Part shown: piece by piece, positions 18,386-28,600 of the stretch
Layout of the letters: every line of letters begins with the position of its first letter
Numbering within the stretch: position 1 is the stretch's first letter
Source of the DNA: Azospirillum rugosum
Lineage (GTDB): Bacteria > Pseudomonadota > Alphaproteobacteria > Azospirillales > Azospirillaceae
Length of the DNA: 64,000 bases
Assembly (NCBI RefSeq): GCF_017876155.1
Contig: NZ_JAGINP010000010.1
Span: 1 to 64,000, forward strand
Direction: 5' to 3'
The notes under the pieces: generated by a model
What the model saw: the letters and a program-made list of their open reading frames with translations, nothing else
Databases searched by the model: none
What the model was told of the DNA's origin: nothing
Translations under genes and position numbers: made by a program

Positions 18386-19891
18386 CTACGACCGTTTCGG
18401 CACGCGGGCGACCAGACGCATGGAGGCGTTCAGCTCCTCCATCTGCAACCACGGCCGCAGCCACGCCACCGCGTTGTAGGAGCCGGGCTTTCCGGGGATC
18501 TCCTTCACTTCCACCCGCGCGTCGCGCAGCGGGTATTTGGCCCGCATCTCGGGACTGGAGTCCGGGTTGGCGTTGACGTAGTTCATGATCCAGCGGTTCA
18601 GCCAGTCCTCGCAGTCGCTGGCCTCCATGAAGGACCCGATCTTGTCCCGCGCCATCACCTTCAGGTAATGGGCGAAGCGCGAGGTCGCCATGACGTAGGG
18701 CAGCCGGGCGGAGATGGCGGCGTTGGCGGTCGCCTCCGGCCGGTCGTACTGCCTGGGCTTCTGGGCGGTCTGCCCACCGAAGAAGACGGCGTATTCGGTG
18801 TTCTTGTAGTGGCACAGCGGCAGGAAGCCCAGCTTGGACAGTTCCGCCTCGCGCCGGTCGGTGATGGCGATCTCGGTCGGGCACTTCATGTCCCGGTCGC
18901 CTTCGTCGGTCACGAACTGGTGCACGGGCAGCCCGTCCACCCGCCCGCCGTTCTCCGCCCCGCGGATGGCGGTGCAGAAGCCCGTCTTGGCGAAGGCGTC
19001 GGTCAGTTTGGTCCCCAGCACATAGGCCGTGTTCATCCAGCAATAGTTGCCGTGATCCATCGGCTGCGGCTGGCCCGCGGCGTCGCCGGGCGCCTCCTCG
19101 TACTTGAACTCCTCCACCGGCCGAGTCTCCGCGCCGTAGGGCAGGCGCGCCAGCACGCGCGGCATGGTCAGCACGACGAAGCGCGAGTCCTCCGATTCCC
19201 GGAAGGCCTTCCATTTCGCGTATTCGACCGTGTCGAAGATCTTGGCGAGGTCGCGCGGCTTGGCGAGGTCGCGGTAATCCTCGAACCCGAACAGCTTCGG
19301 GCTTGCGGCCGTCACGAAGGGCGCGAAGGACGCCGCCGCCACGTTGGACATGGAGGACAGAAGCTGGATGTCCTCCGGATGGTTGGTGAACTCGTAGTCG
19401 CCGATCAGCGCGCCGTAGGGCTGCCCGCCGGACATGCCGAACTCGTTCTCGTAGAGCTTCTTGAAGGTGGTGCTCTGGTCGAATTCGACGGCGCGGTCCA
19501 GATCCTTGAACAGCTCGCGCTTGGTGATGTGCATCACGCGGATTTTCAGCGACGTGCCCGTCTCGCTGTTCTTCACCAGATGGTTCAGGCCGCGCCAGCT
19601 TCCCTCCAGCTTCAGGAAGTCCGGATGGTGCATGATGGCGGCGAGCTGCTGCGAGATCTTGGCGTCGATGGCGTCGATGGCCTTGTTCAGCGTGACCGTC
19701 AGGTTGCGGTCGTAGACGACGGTGCCCTTCAGCGCCTCTTCCGTCAGGGTGGACAGAAGCGCCTGCGTCCGGTCGGGCTCGGTCTGCCGCGTCGCCTGGA
19801 TCGCCTGGTCGAGCAGGCTGGGCATCGCGGGGGCGGTCGTGGGAACGGGCGCGCCGCCGGGCTCCGCGCCGGCTTGGGTCAGGTCGGTCAT
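18386..19891 (-). CDS. tssC: TssC/VipB contractile sheath large subunit
   Basis: A 501-residue TssC that pairs with TssB to form the contractile sheath. Hallmarks: [19 protein letters not shown] near the N-terminus, [80 protein letters not shown] and [10 protein letters not shown]. The start overlaps the tssB stop by four bases, so the two are translated as a coupled pair. Confidence 0.96.
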   Translation of the reverse strand: MTDLTQAGAEPGGAPVPTTAPAMPSLLDQAIQATRQTEPDRTQALLSTLTEEALKGTVVYDRNLTVTLNKAIDAIDAKISQQLAAIMHHPDFLKLEGSWRGLNHLVKNSETGTSLKIRVMHITKRELFKDLDRAVEFDQSTTFKKLYENEFGMSGGQPYGALIGDYEFTNHPEDIQLLSSMSNVAAASFAPFVTAASPKLFGFEDYRDLAKPRDLAKIFDTVEYAKWKAFRESEDSRFVVLTMPRVLARLPYGAETRPVEEFKYEEAPGDAAGQPQPMDHGNYCWMNTAYVLGTKLTDAFAKTGFCTAIRGAENGGRVDGLPVHQFVTDEGDRDMKCPTEIAITDRREAELSKLGFLPLCHYKNTEYAVFFGGQTAQKPRQYDRPEATANAAISARLPYVMATSRFAHYLKVMARDKIGSFMEASDCEDWLNRWIMNYVNANPDSSPEMRAKYPLRDARVEVKEIPGKPGSYNAVAWLRPWLQMEELNASMRLVARVPKRS

Positions 19892-20421
19892 CGACGGTCT
19901 CCTTCTCCGTCTGCCTGTCGGTCACCGCCGCCCATGCCCAGTTCGCCGGACAGACGGCGCAGTTCGGCACTGTCCTGGAGGATGTGGTCGAGCAGCTCCT
20001 CCAGGTTTTCCGAACGGTCGGCCTTCGACAGCAGGTCGCGCAGCCGGTTGCGCGTTTCCAGCAGCGCCTTCAGCGCCTGCACCTGTTCGACGATGCGGGC
20101 CGGTTCGAAATCCTCCATCGAGCGGAAGTTCAGCTCGACCGCCACCTCGCTTCCGTCTTCCCGCAGGGTGTTGGGCACGCGCATCTTCAGGCCGGGCGTC
20201 ATCGCCGCCATGACCTTGTCGAAGCTGTCGCGGTCGATCTCGGAGAAGCGCCGTTCGCTGAGCGGCTTGGGCGGCTGCGCCGGGTTTCCGGAAAAGTCGC
20301 CCATGACGCCGATGACGAAGGGCAGTTCGCGCTCGACCTCCGCCCCTTCCGTCTCGACCTGGTAGCTGATGTGAACGCGCGGCTTGCGGACGCGCGAAAG
20401 CTTGTCGTGAACGCTGTCCAT
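19888..20421 (-). CDS. tssB: TssB/VipA contractile sheath small subunit
   Basis: A 177-residue TssB. Motifs: [47 protein letters not shown] and [18 protein letters not shown]. The C-terminal helix ([19 protein letters not shown]) forms the sheath handshake with TssC. It is the first gene of the minus-strand operon tssB-C-C2-E-F-G. A GGGAGGA-type site lies just upstream of ATG 20421. Confidence 0.96.
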   Translation of the reverse strand: MDSVHDKLSRVRKPRVHISYQVETEGAEVERELPFVIGVMGDFSGNPAQPPKPLSERRFSEIDRDSFDKVMAAMTPGLKMRVPNTLREDGSEVAVELNFRSMEDFEPARIVEQVQALKALLETRNRLRDLLSKADRSENLEELLDHILQDSAELRRLSGELGMGGGDRQADGEGDRR

Positions 20422-20629
20422 GATTCCTCCCAGGAGAGTTCATCCGAATGGACGGCCGGATCAGGTTCGATCCACGGTGCCGCCGCGTCCGCGCCTTTAC
20501 TGAGAAATTTCGCCTCATTGTTTACTGATAAACCATACGTTCACAAACATTCAAAATGACCGCCAATTGTGTCTTCGATAATCGGCCCGTCAAAGTGCGT
20601 CTAAGGGGTAATCAGCACTATCGAGTTAC

Positions 20630-20645
20630 TGGCACGTCCGCGGCT
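20630..20645 (+). promoter_or_regulatory. Sigma-54-type -24/-12 promoter
   Basis: TGGCACGTCCGCGGCT matches the consensus TGGCACG half exactly and keeps GG-N10-GC spacing; the -12 half is CGGC rather than TTGC. Predicted transcription start about 20656, 80 bp before the first gene of the plus operon. No enhancer-binding regulator gene lies in the window. Confidence 0.55.
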
Positions 20646-20655
20646 TAACACCGTC

Positions 20656-20671
20656 TGGCAATAGAAACGCC
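20656..20671 (+). promoter_or_regulatory. Second sigma-54-like motif
   Basis: TGGCAATAGAAACGCC, also GG-N10-GC, 65 bp before the start codon. It resembles the motif before clpV (9077-9092) in 12 of 16 bases, so it may be an alternative promoter or a common regulator site. Confidence 0.4.
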
Positions 20672-20735
20672 GGTTTCGTTCGGGAATACTGCTACCTGTC
20701 GATCGCCAGGGCAGAAAAAGTGAGCAGGAACAGGC

Positions 20736-21359
20736 ATGGGGATGACCGCCGCGCTCCTCAGGAAGATCCGTCATCGACACGCCCGTGAGGTGGCGGATCT
20801 CTGCACGCTTGACGATGCGGCCCGGCTTCTGCTTGCCCCGGAGCTGTCCCCGGCCGACTATCTCGCGGCCCTGATCGGCGCCGGCCAGCGCGCCGACGCG
20901 GTGCGGGTCCTGGCCCACGCCCTGCCGCCGCGCGAGGCGGTCTGGTGGGCCTGCGTCTGCATCAAGGCCACCCTGCCCTCCGACGCGCCCGAACCGGTCC
21001 TGTCGGCCCTGGAGGCCGCCCGCGCGTGGGTGTTCCAGCCCAGCGACGCCAACCGCCGCGCCGCCTACGCCAGCGCCCAGGCGACCGACTTCCAGCACGC
21101 GGCCAGCTGGGCCGCCGTCGGGGCCTTCTGGTCCGGCGGCAGCATGGCCCCCGCCGGCGCGCCCGACGTTCCGGTCCCGGATGGGCTGGCGGGGAAGGCC
21201 GTCGCCGCGGCGGTGATCCTCGCGGCGGTGAACCGGCAGCCCGAACGGGGAGACCAACGGCTGGCGGCCTTTCTGGACAGTGGCCTGGACATCGCGGCGG
21301 GGGGCAACGGCCGCATGGCCGAGGACCTGAGCGGCGCCGGGGAAGGAGGCGCCCGATGA
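20736..21359 (+). CDS. T6SS-associated protein, DUF6931-like
   Basis: A 207-residue Ala-rich soluble protein, the first gene of the tagH operon. It resembles the small T6SS-linked family often annotated DUF6931; that assignment is from memory and tentative. Visible features: helical N-terminus with DDAARLLLAPELSPADYLAAL, then PPREAVWWACVC, then an Ala-rich helical C-terminal half. No signal peptide, membrane segment or catalytic motif is seen. The stop overlaps the tagH start by four bases (ATGA), so the two products are probably made together. Confidence 0.65.
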   Translation: MGMTAALLRKIRHRHAREVADLCTLDDAARLLLAPELSPADYLAALIGAGQRADAVRVLAHALPPREAVWWACVCIKATLPSDAPEPVLSALEAARAWVFQPSDANRRAAYASAQATDFQHAASWAAVGAFWSGGSMAPAGAPDVPVPDGLAGKAVAAAVILAAVNRQPERGDQRLAAFLDSGLDIAAGGNGRMAEDLSGAGEGGAR

Positions 21360-22615
21360 CGCTGTCCCGCCTCACGCTCCAGGTCGTCAGCCGACAGTCG
21401 GCCGACATGGAATGCCCGTCGGCGCAGCCGGACGGCTTGCCCTTCACGATCGGGCGCAAGCCCGGCAACTCGTGGGTGCTCCCCGATCCGGACCGCCATG
21501 TCTCGAAATGCCATTGCATCGTCGAACGCGACGGGCCCGACTGGATCCTGACCGACACCAGCACCAACGGGGTCTACATCAACAACGGGTCGAAGCCCCT
21601 GGGCAACCGCAACAGTGCGGTGCTTCAGGATGGCGACCTGCTGCGCCTCGGCACCTACGACGTCGTGGTCAGCATCACGGCGATCCCCGCGGCCATCCCG
21701 GCACAGCCGCCGGCCATACCCCCGCAGCCGGATCCCTTCGAAGACGCGCTTCCCTTCGGCGGCGGCGCCCCGGTGGCGGAGCCCCCGCCCCGCTGGTCCC
21801 AGCCCGACCATGCCCCGCCGGAAACCAGCAGCTTCCGCATGCCGGATCCCGTCGCCGGCGCGGCGATGTCCGCATCGTCCTTCATTCCGCCGGATTGGGA
21901 TATGGACGAGGACGCCGCGCGGCCACCCCCGCCCGCCGCACCCGCCGTGGAACCGCCCCGGCCGGCACCCCCGATCCCCGGCCAGGTTCCGCCGGCCCTG
22001 CCGGGGGGCGCGCCGGGCGCGGAGGGCGATCCGCTGTGGACGGCCTTCCTGGACGGGCTGGGCCTGGACCTCGGCCCCATGAGCCCGGCGGAGCGCGCCG
22101 CCACGATCCGCACGGTCGCCATGGTCTACCGGACGGGGGTGCTGGGCCTCATGCAGCTGTTGCGCAGCCGCGCCACGGTGAAGGCCACCTTCAACGTCGA
22201 TCACACGATGATCCAGGCGGTGGACAACAATCCCCTGAAGTTCGTCCCCGACCCGGACGAGGCGCTGACCCGCATGGTGCGCCCCACCGGCCGCGGATAC
22301 ATGCCGCCGGACGACGCCATGCGGCAGGCGCTGGACGACCTGCGCGCGCACGAGATGGCCATGATGGCCGCCGTGCAGAAGGCGGTCACCGCGCTGGTCA
22401 AGGAGTTCGACCCCGAAGCGGTGGCGCGGGCGGCGGAGTCCGGCGGCGGGATCACCCACCTGCTGCCCGGCGCGCGCAAGGCCCAGTGCTGGGACCACTA
22501 CGAGCGCCACTACAAACGCGTCCTTGCCGGGCTTGAGGAGGACCTTCTGGGGGCCTTCGGGCGGGCGTTCGGACGCGCCTATCTGACGCACACCAGGACG
22601 TCCGAGCGGCGCTGA
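21356..22615 (+). CDS. tagH: TagH/Fha, FHA-domain T6SS regulator
   Basis: A 419-residue protein with an N-terminal FHA phosphothreonine-binding domain (about 1-105: FTIGRKPGNSWVLPD, SKCHCIVERDG, TDTSTNGVYINN). A Pro-rich linker (about 106-220) and the TagH C-terminal domain (about 225-415, including MSPAERAATIRTVAMVYR and LKFVPDPDEAL) follow. In the threonine-phosphorylation pathway such Fha proteins are kinase substrates and promote assembly. GGAGGC lies before ATG 21356. The kinase and phosphatases are encoded elsewhere in this cluster. Confidence 0.93.
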   Translation: MTLSRLTLQVVSRQSADMECPSAQPDGLPFTIGRKPGNSWVLPDPDRHVSKCHCIVERDGPDWILTDTSTNGVYINNGSKPLGNRNSAVLQDGDLLRLGTYDVVVSITAIPAAIPAQPPAIPPQPDPFEDALPFGGGAPVAEPPPRWSQPDHAPPETSSFRMPDPVAGAAMSASSFIPPDWDMDEDAARPPPPAAPAVEPPRPAPPIPGQVPPALPGGAPGAEGDPLWTAFLDGLGLDLGPMSPAERAATIRTVAMVYRTGVLGLMQLLRSRATVKATFNVDHTMIQAVDNNPLKFVPDPDEALTRMVRPTGRGYMPPDDAMRQALDDLRAHEMAMMAAVQKAVTALVKEFDPEAVARAAESGGGITHLLPGARKAQCWDHYERHYKRVLAGLEEDLLGAFGRAFGRAYLTHTRTSERR

Positions 22616-22661
22616 TCCCGACGCGCGCACGGGCACGAAGGAACGGAAAGGTCGCCGCCCC

Positions 22662-23996
22662 ATGGTCTGGGACAACAAGGTCGTCTGGTCGGAGGGCATG
22701 TTCCTGCGCGCCCAGCACTTCCAGCAGTTCGACCGCTACGTCGAAACGCTGGTGGACGCGCGGACGAAGGCCCTGTGCGCCTATGGCTGGGGCGTCACGG
22801 AGCTGGACATCGACCGCGATCTGCTGGGCACCGGAAAGCTGGCGCTGCGCGGCGCCCGCGGCGTTCTGCCCGACGGAACGCCGTTCCACCTGCCCGAACA
22901 GGCGCCCCTGCCGACGCCGATCGAGCCGGCGGAGTCCGTGCGCAATTGCACCGTGTATCTCGCCCTGCCCCTGCGCTCTCCAGGGCGCGCCGACGTCGCC
23001 CTGCCGCCGCACGAACAGGCGGTCACCCGCTACGCCGCTACGCCGTTCGAGGCGACGGACGCCGTCGCCGGTTCCAACGCGATCGCACAGCTCCAGGTCG
23101 GCCAGTTGCGCCTGCGCCTGATGCTGGGAAGCGAGGACCGCTCCGGCTACGCCTGTGTCGGCGTCGCGCGCATCGTGGAGGTGCTGGCCGGCCGCGGCAT
23201 CGTGCTGGACCGGCACTACATCCCGCCGAGCCTCGTCTGCGCCGCGGCGCCCCAACTGATCGGCTTCCTGGCCGAGATGCACGGGCTGATCACCCAGCGC
23301 GCGGAGGTGCTGGCCAACCGGTTGGGGCAGGCTGGCGCGGGCGGAGCTGCGGAGGTCGCCGACTTCCTGATGCTGCAGCTGTGCAACCGCTACGGCCCGT
23401 TGCTGGCCCACCACGACGCGCAGGCGCGGCTGCATCCGGAAAGCCTGTACAGCCTCTTCGTGCAAATGGCCGGGGAACTGGCCACCTTCAACGACCGGAG
23501 CCGCCGCCCCCCGAAGTTCGAGCCTTACCGTCACGACGACCTCCAGATGAGCTTCCAGCCGGTGGTCGCGGAACTGCGCCGGCTGTTGAGCGCCGTCCTG
23601 GAACAGACCGCCATCCCCATTCCGTTGCAGGACCGCCGCTACGGCATCCGCGTGGCCGCCATTCCCGACCGCAGCCTGATCGACGCGGCGAGCTTCGTCC
23701 TGGCCGTGCGGGCCGACATGCCGTCCGAGCAGCTGCGCCGCAACTTCCCCCTACAGGTGAAGATCGGCCCGGTGGAGCTGATCCGCGACCTGGTCATGAG
23801 CGCGCTGCCCGGCATCGGCACGGACCCACTGCCCGTGGCGCCGCGGCAAATCCCCTTCAACGCCGGATCGGTCTACTTCGCGCTCGACCGCGGCGGGGCG
23901 ATGTGGAAGCAGCTCGGCACGTCCGGGGGGCTGGCCATCCACCTCTCCGGCGATTTCCCGCAGATCGTCATGGAACTGTGGGCCATCAGAGGATAG
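22662..23996 (+). CDS. tssK: TssK baseplate adaptor
   Basis: A 444-residue TssK (ImpJ/VasE), a trimer that links the baseplate to the TssL/TssM membrane complex. Hallmarks: VVWSEGMFLRAQHFQQFDRY at the N-terminus, RHYIPPSLVCAAAP, HPESLYSLFVQMAGELATF and the C-terminal PRQIPFNAGSVYFALDR. The length is normal. It sits between tagH and tssL, seven bases before the tssL start. Confidence 0.96.
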   Translation: MVWDNKVVWSEGMFLRAQHFQQFDRYVETLVDARTKALCAYGWGVTELDIDRDLLGTGKLALRGARGVLPDGTPFHLPEQAPLPTPIEPAESVRNCTVYLALPLRSPGRADVALPPHEQAVTRYAATPFEATDAVAGSNAIAQLQVGQLRLRLMLGSEDRSGYACVGVARIVEVLAGRGIVLDRHYIPPSLVCAAAPQLIGFLAEMHGLITQRAEVLANRLGQAGAGGAAEVADFLMLQLCNRYGPLLAHHDAQARLHPESLYSLFVQMAGELATFNDRSRRPPKFEPYRHDDLQMSFQPVVAELRRLLSAVLEQTAIPIPLQDRRYGIRVAAIPDRSLIDAASFVLAVRADMPSEQLRRNFPLQVKIGPVELIRDLVMSALPGIGTDPLPVAPRQIPFNAGSVYFALDRGGAMWKQLGTSGGLAIHLSGDFPQIVMELWAIRG

Positions 23997-24002
23997 TGCG
24001 CG

Positions 24003-25556
24003 ATGAACGAAGACGATCCCTTCGGCATCGAGGACGCCGACAAGACGATCTTCAACCCGGTCGGCCTCAACGCCGGCGGGGGATCGGCGCGCCGTGCCGG
24101 GGCTCCCGCGCCCCCTCCTCCACCTCCGTCGTCGGATCCCACCCTGGCCCCGCTGGCCGGCCCACAGCCGGACGCGGCCCCGCCCGCCTCGCCCGGCGGC
24201 TCACCCGGCGGCTTCCGAGGGCGGCTGCACGCCGCCGCCGAACAGGGCCGCGCTCCGGTGGCGTCGCCAACCGGTGAGGCCATTGCGCTGCCCCACACCG
24301 GCGTCAACCCGCTGGCCGCCGCGGCGGCGCCCCTTCTCGGCCTCGTTTCCCGCCTGCGCACGGCCAGCATGTCGGTGCCGATCGAACAGGTGCGGGCCCA
24401 GACCGTCGCCGCGCTCCGGGATTTCGAAGGACGCGCGACGGCGCAAGGAGCCCCGCGGGAGACGGTGCGGACGGCGCATTACGCGCTCTGCGCGACCATC
24501 GACGACATCGTGCTGAACACCCCCTGGGGCAACCGCAGCCCCTGGGCCGCCGCCAGCATGGTCAGCAGCTTCCACAACGAGGTGACCGGCGGCGAACGCT
24601 TCTACCGGCTGCTGGAGCCCCTGATGCGCCAGCCGGCGGCCAACCGCGACCTTCTGGAACTGCTGTACCTGTGCCTGGCCCTTGGGTTCGAGGGGCAATA
24701 CCGCCTGTCCCCGCGCGGCCAGTCGGAGCTGGCGCGCACCCGCGACGCCGTCTACCGCTCCATCGCGGAACTGCGCGGGACCGGGGAGCGCGACCTGTCG
24801 ATCCATTGGCGCGGGGTCGCGATGCCCCACCGCACAACCTCCACAGGCGTGCCCCTGTGGGTGATCGGGGTGGGTGCGGCCGCCCTGCTGCTTGCCGCGC
24901 ATGTCGGCTTTTCCTTTGCGCTCAACGACCGCACCGACCGGACCCTGGCCGAACTGGTGCGGCTGCCGCCGCGCTCGCCCCCGCAGCTTAGCCGTCCGAC
25001 GCTGACGCCCCAGGCCAGCGTTCCCGCGCCGCCGGCCGAGCGCCCGGCCGATCCCGCCCCGCGCCCGTCGCCGAGGATCGCCGCTCCATCACCCCCTCCC
25101 CCCTTCGCCCAGGTCCGCGGCTTCCTGGAGCCCGAGGTGCGGCAAGGGCTCGTGAGCCTGCACGACACACCGGACGGGCTGGTGATCCGCATGCGCGCGG
25201 GCACCATGTTCCGCTCCGGCAGCGCCTCGGTCGAGAAGCAGACCTACCCGCTGCTGGACCGCATCGGACAGGCGCTGGAGGGGGAGCCGGGCTTGGTGCA
25301 GGTGGTCGGCCACACCGACAACGTTCCGATCCGCACCGTCCGCTTTCCGTCCAACTGGCACCTGTCCAAGGCGCGGGCCGAGGCCGTGCGCGACCATCTC
25401 GCAAGGCTGATGTCGGACCCCGCCCGCCTGTCCGCGGACGGCAAGGCCGACCTGGAGCCCGTCGCGTCCAACAACGAGGCCGAAGGCCGCGAGGAGAATC
25501 GCCGCACGGACATCCTGGTCCGCGCCGGGAGCGCGCCGGCCATGGCGAACCGATGA
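24003..25556 (+). CDS. tssL: TssL with C-terminal OmpA peptidoglycan-binding domain
   Basis: A 517-residue extended TssL (DotU/IcmH). A disordered Pro-rich N-terminus (1-90) leads into the cytoplasmic DotU domain (about 100-265: NPLAAAAAPLLGLVSRLR, YALCATIDDIVLNTPWG, FYRLLEPLM). One membrane helix follows (about 280-303, VPLWVIGVGAAALLLAA), then a Pro-rich spacer and an OmpA-like domain (about 380-515) with VVGHTDNVPI and NWHLSKARAEAV. The OmpA part anchors the complex to peptidoglycan, which may matter because no TssJ lipoprotein gene is visible in the cluster. Confidence 0.95.
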   Translation: MNEDDPFGIEDADKTIFNPVGLNAGGGSARRAGAPAPPPPPPSSDPTLAPLAGPQPDAAPPASPGGSPGGFRGRLHAAAEQGRAPVASPTGEAIALPHTGVNPLAAAAAPLLGLVSRLRTASMSVPIEQVRAQTVAALRDFEGRATAQGAPRETVRTAHYALCATIDDIVLNTPWGNRSPWAAASMVSSFHNEVTGGERFYRLLEPLMRQPAANRDLLELLYLCLALGFEGQYRLSPRGQSELARTRDAVYRSIAELRGTGERDLSIHWRGVAMPHRTTSTGVPLWVIGVGAAALLLAAHVGFSFALNDRTDRTLAELVRLPPRSPPQLSRPTLTPQASVPAPPAERPADPAPRPSPRIAAPSPPPPFAQVRGFLEPEVRQGLVSLHDTPDGLVIRMRAGTMFRSGSASVEKQTYPLLDRIGQALEGEPGLVQVVGHTDNVPIRTVRFPSNWHLSKARAEAVRDHLARLMSDPARLSADGKADLEPVASNNEAEGREENRRTDILVRAGSAPAMANR

Positions 25557-25580
25557 ACCGTGGGGTGCGGCATCGCAAAA

Positions 25581-25615
25581 GGTCAGGGCAAAGGGTCAGG
25601 GCAAAGGATCAGGAA
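25581..25615 (+). repeat. 13-bp tandem repeat before tssM
   Basis: GGTCAGGGCAAAG at 25581-25593 and 25594-25606, then a partial GATCAGGAA copy running into the tssM ATG. The repeat supplies AGGA-like ribosome-site cores. Confidence 0.75.
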
Positions 25616-28600
25616 TGATGGGCGGCCTTTCTTCCGCGTTGCGCTCCCGATGGTTTTTCTCCTTCCTCGGGGTGGCCCTGCTGGGCGCACTCGTATGGTT
25701 CGCCGGACCGCTGATCGGCATCGGGGACGCGCGCCCGCTCGAAGACGACGCGGTGCGGCTGGCGGTCATCCTGGCGGCACTGCTCGCCTGGGCGGCGGCG
25801 CTGGCCGTCTCCATCCTGCGCAAGCGACGGCGCGCGGCGGCGATGGTCCAGGGCATCGCCGCGCTGTCTCCGGACGAGCCGGCCGCCGCCACCGCCGAGG
25901 AGATCGCCACGCTTCAGGAGCGGCTGAACGACGCGCTCGACCGGCTGCGCCGCAACGGCAAAGGCGCCGGCGCCATCTACGACCTTCCCTGGTACGTGCT
26001 GATCGGACCGCCGGGGTCCGGGAAGACGACCGCCCTGCTGAACGCCGGCCTGCGCTTTCCGCTCGCCACCGACAACGGGCCGGCGTCGGTGCGCGGGGTC
26101 GGCGGCACCCGCAACTGCGACTGGTGGTTCGCGGACGAGGCCGTCCTGCTGGACACCGCCGGCCGCTACACCACCCAGGACAGCCACGCGGAGGTCGATG
26201 CGGGCGCATGGCTCGGATTCCTCGACCTGCTGAAGCGCACCCGCCCCCGCCAGCCCGTCAACGGGGCCCTGGTCGCCATCAGTCTGGCGGAACTCGGCGC
26301 CGCCACCCCCGCGGTCCGCAACGCCCACGCCGCCGCCGTCCGCCAGCGCCTGAACCAGCTGTATGAACGGCTTGGCGTGCGCCTCCCCGTCTATGTGCTG
26401 TTCACCAAGCTCGACCTCGTCGTCGGGTTCACGGAATTCTTCGCCGATCTCGGCAAGGAGGGGCGGGAGCAGGTGTGGGGCGTCACCCTGCCCCTGGAAG
26501 AGGCGCGCCCGCTGGACCGCCTGCCCGCGGACTTCGACGCGCTGACCGAGCGCCTGCAGGCGCGTGTGCTGGAGCGCCTGAACGCCGAATCGCTTGCCGA
26601 GCGCCGCAACCTGGTCTTCGGTTTCCCGGCGCAGTTCGCGTCGCTGAAGGAACCGGTCGCGGACTTCCTGACAGCCGTCTTCCAGCCGTCCCGGTACGAG
26701 CCCAGGCTGATGCTGCGCGGCGTCTATTTCACCAGCGCGACGCAGACCGGCGCGCCCATCGACCGGCTGATGGCGGCCATGGCCGGGACCTTCGGCCTGA
26801 CCGCCCCGGCCCCGGCCGGGGCGGGGCCGAGCGGGCGAAGCTTCTTCCTGACGCGCCTGCTGAGCGACGTCGTGTTCGGCGAAGCCGGCCTCGTGGGGCG
26901 CGACCCGCAGGTGGAGAGCCGGAACCGCTGGGTGCGCCGCGGCGCCTGGGCGGCGGCGGCCCTGGTGACACTGGCCGGCATCGGCGCCTCGGCCCTCAGC
27001 TACATGCGGAACACCGCCCTGGCGGAGCGCGTGGAGGCGGAGCTTGACCAGACCCGCGCGCTCCTCGGCACCTCCGACGGCGATCCGGCGGTGCTGGGCG
27101 AACAGGACCGGATCCTCGACGTGCTCGACCGGCTGCGCGGGCTCAACGACGGGCCGGAAGGCATGGCCGGGCCGACGCCCGTGACCATGCGCTTCGGCCT
27201 GCACCAGGGCGAGAAGCTGTCGCCCGCCGCGGACGAGGCGTACCACCGCGCGCTCGACCATCTGTTCTACCCGCACCTGCTGCTGCGCATGGAGTACCGG
27301 CTGCGCGGCGCCATGGACCGCCCGGACCTGCTGTATGAGGGGCTGAAGGCCTACCTGATGCTCGGCGGCATGGGCCGCAAGGACGGGCCGGCCCCCAATG
27401 CGGCGCTGGACGCGGCGCTGGTCAGGGACTGGATGATGCTCGAATGGGCCACGGCCTACCAGGGCGCGGCCAACGAGCCCGTGCGGGCACGGCTGGCGGC
27501 CCATCTCGACGCCCTCCTGGCGAAGCCCCCGATGGCCCTTCCCCTGGACATGCCGCTGGTGGAGCAGGCACGCGCCACCCTTCTGCGCGAGGCGCCGGCC
27601 GCAAGGGCCTATCGCATCATCCGCCGTGCCGCCGAGGAGAAGGCGCCCCCGGATTGGCGCGTCATCGACCACGCGGGCCCGGCCGGCGCGCAGGTCTTCG
27701 TGCGCCGGTCCGGCCAGCCGTTGACGGCGGGAACGCCCGGCCTGTTCACCCACAAGGGCTTCCACGACGCCTTCCTGCCGAACCTCGGGCGCGTGGCGGA
27801 GCGCATCGCCGGAGACGCCTGGGTGCTGGGGCCGCAGACCGCGGCCGCCGGCCGTGACGGCGTCGCGCGGATTCAGAACGAGGTGTTGACCCTCTATTAC
27901 AACGAGTTCGCCCGGAATTGGGACGGGTTGCTGGCCGATCTGTCGCTGGCCCAGTTCCGCAGCATGGACGAGGCCGCGACCGTCCTGAACGCCGCCGCCG
28001 GCCCGATGTCTCCCGTCCGCACGCTGGTCCAGGCCGTGGCCCGCGAGACGGATCTCGCCACGGCGCCGCCGGCGGCGAATCCCGTCGAAACCGCGCAACA
28101 GGCCGCGGGCCAGACGCCGGCCGGGCAACGGCTCGCCGGGCTGGCGGAACAGTTCGGGCTGAAAACGGGCGGCAAGCCCGGCCAGCCGGTCAGCGACCGC
28201 TACCAGACCTTGCGCGATCTCGCCTTCGGACGCAACGGCGGGCCGGCGGGGCTGGACCAGGTGCTGGCCTCCCTCGACAGCCTCTACCAGCAGGTTAGCC
28301 GCGTGGCCGGCCTGCCGGGTCAGGGAGAGGGCGACAAGGCCGCCGCCGTGCGCCTGGGCCAGCAGCTCGCCGCCACCTCCGCAACCCTGCCGGAGCCGCT
28401 GCGGAGCTGGATCGGCGGCATGGGTCAGCAGACCTCCGCCGCGGCCCTGGGCAGCTTGCGCACGCAGATCAACACGGTCTGGCAATCCTCCGTGGTTCCC
28501 TTCTGCGAGCGCGCGGTCAAGGGACGCTACCCGCTCCAGCCCGGCAGCCGGAACGAGGCCGCGGTGGACGATTTCGCCCGTCTGTTCGCGCCGACCGGCC

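Larger units (their letters stand above)
20422..20735. other. Divergent T6SS promoter region
   Basis: A 314-bp gap between the tssB operon (minus) and the tagH operon (plus). The centre (about 20500-20640) is clearly AT-rich. Two sigma-54-like motifs point to the plus-strand operon. No clear minus-strand -24/-12 or -35/-10 pair was found for tssB. No gene is seen here. Confidence 0.6.

Noticed and set aside
16464..19970. 1168-codon continuous minus-strand frame
   Set aside because: Only its last 171 codons are real (tssE); the rest lies out of frame over tssC2 and tssC.
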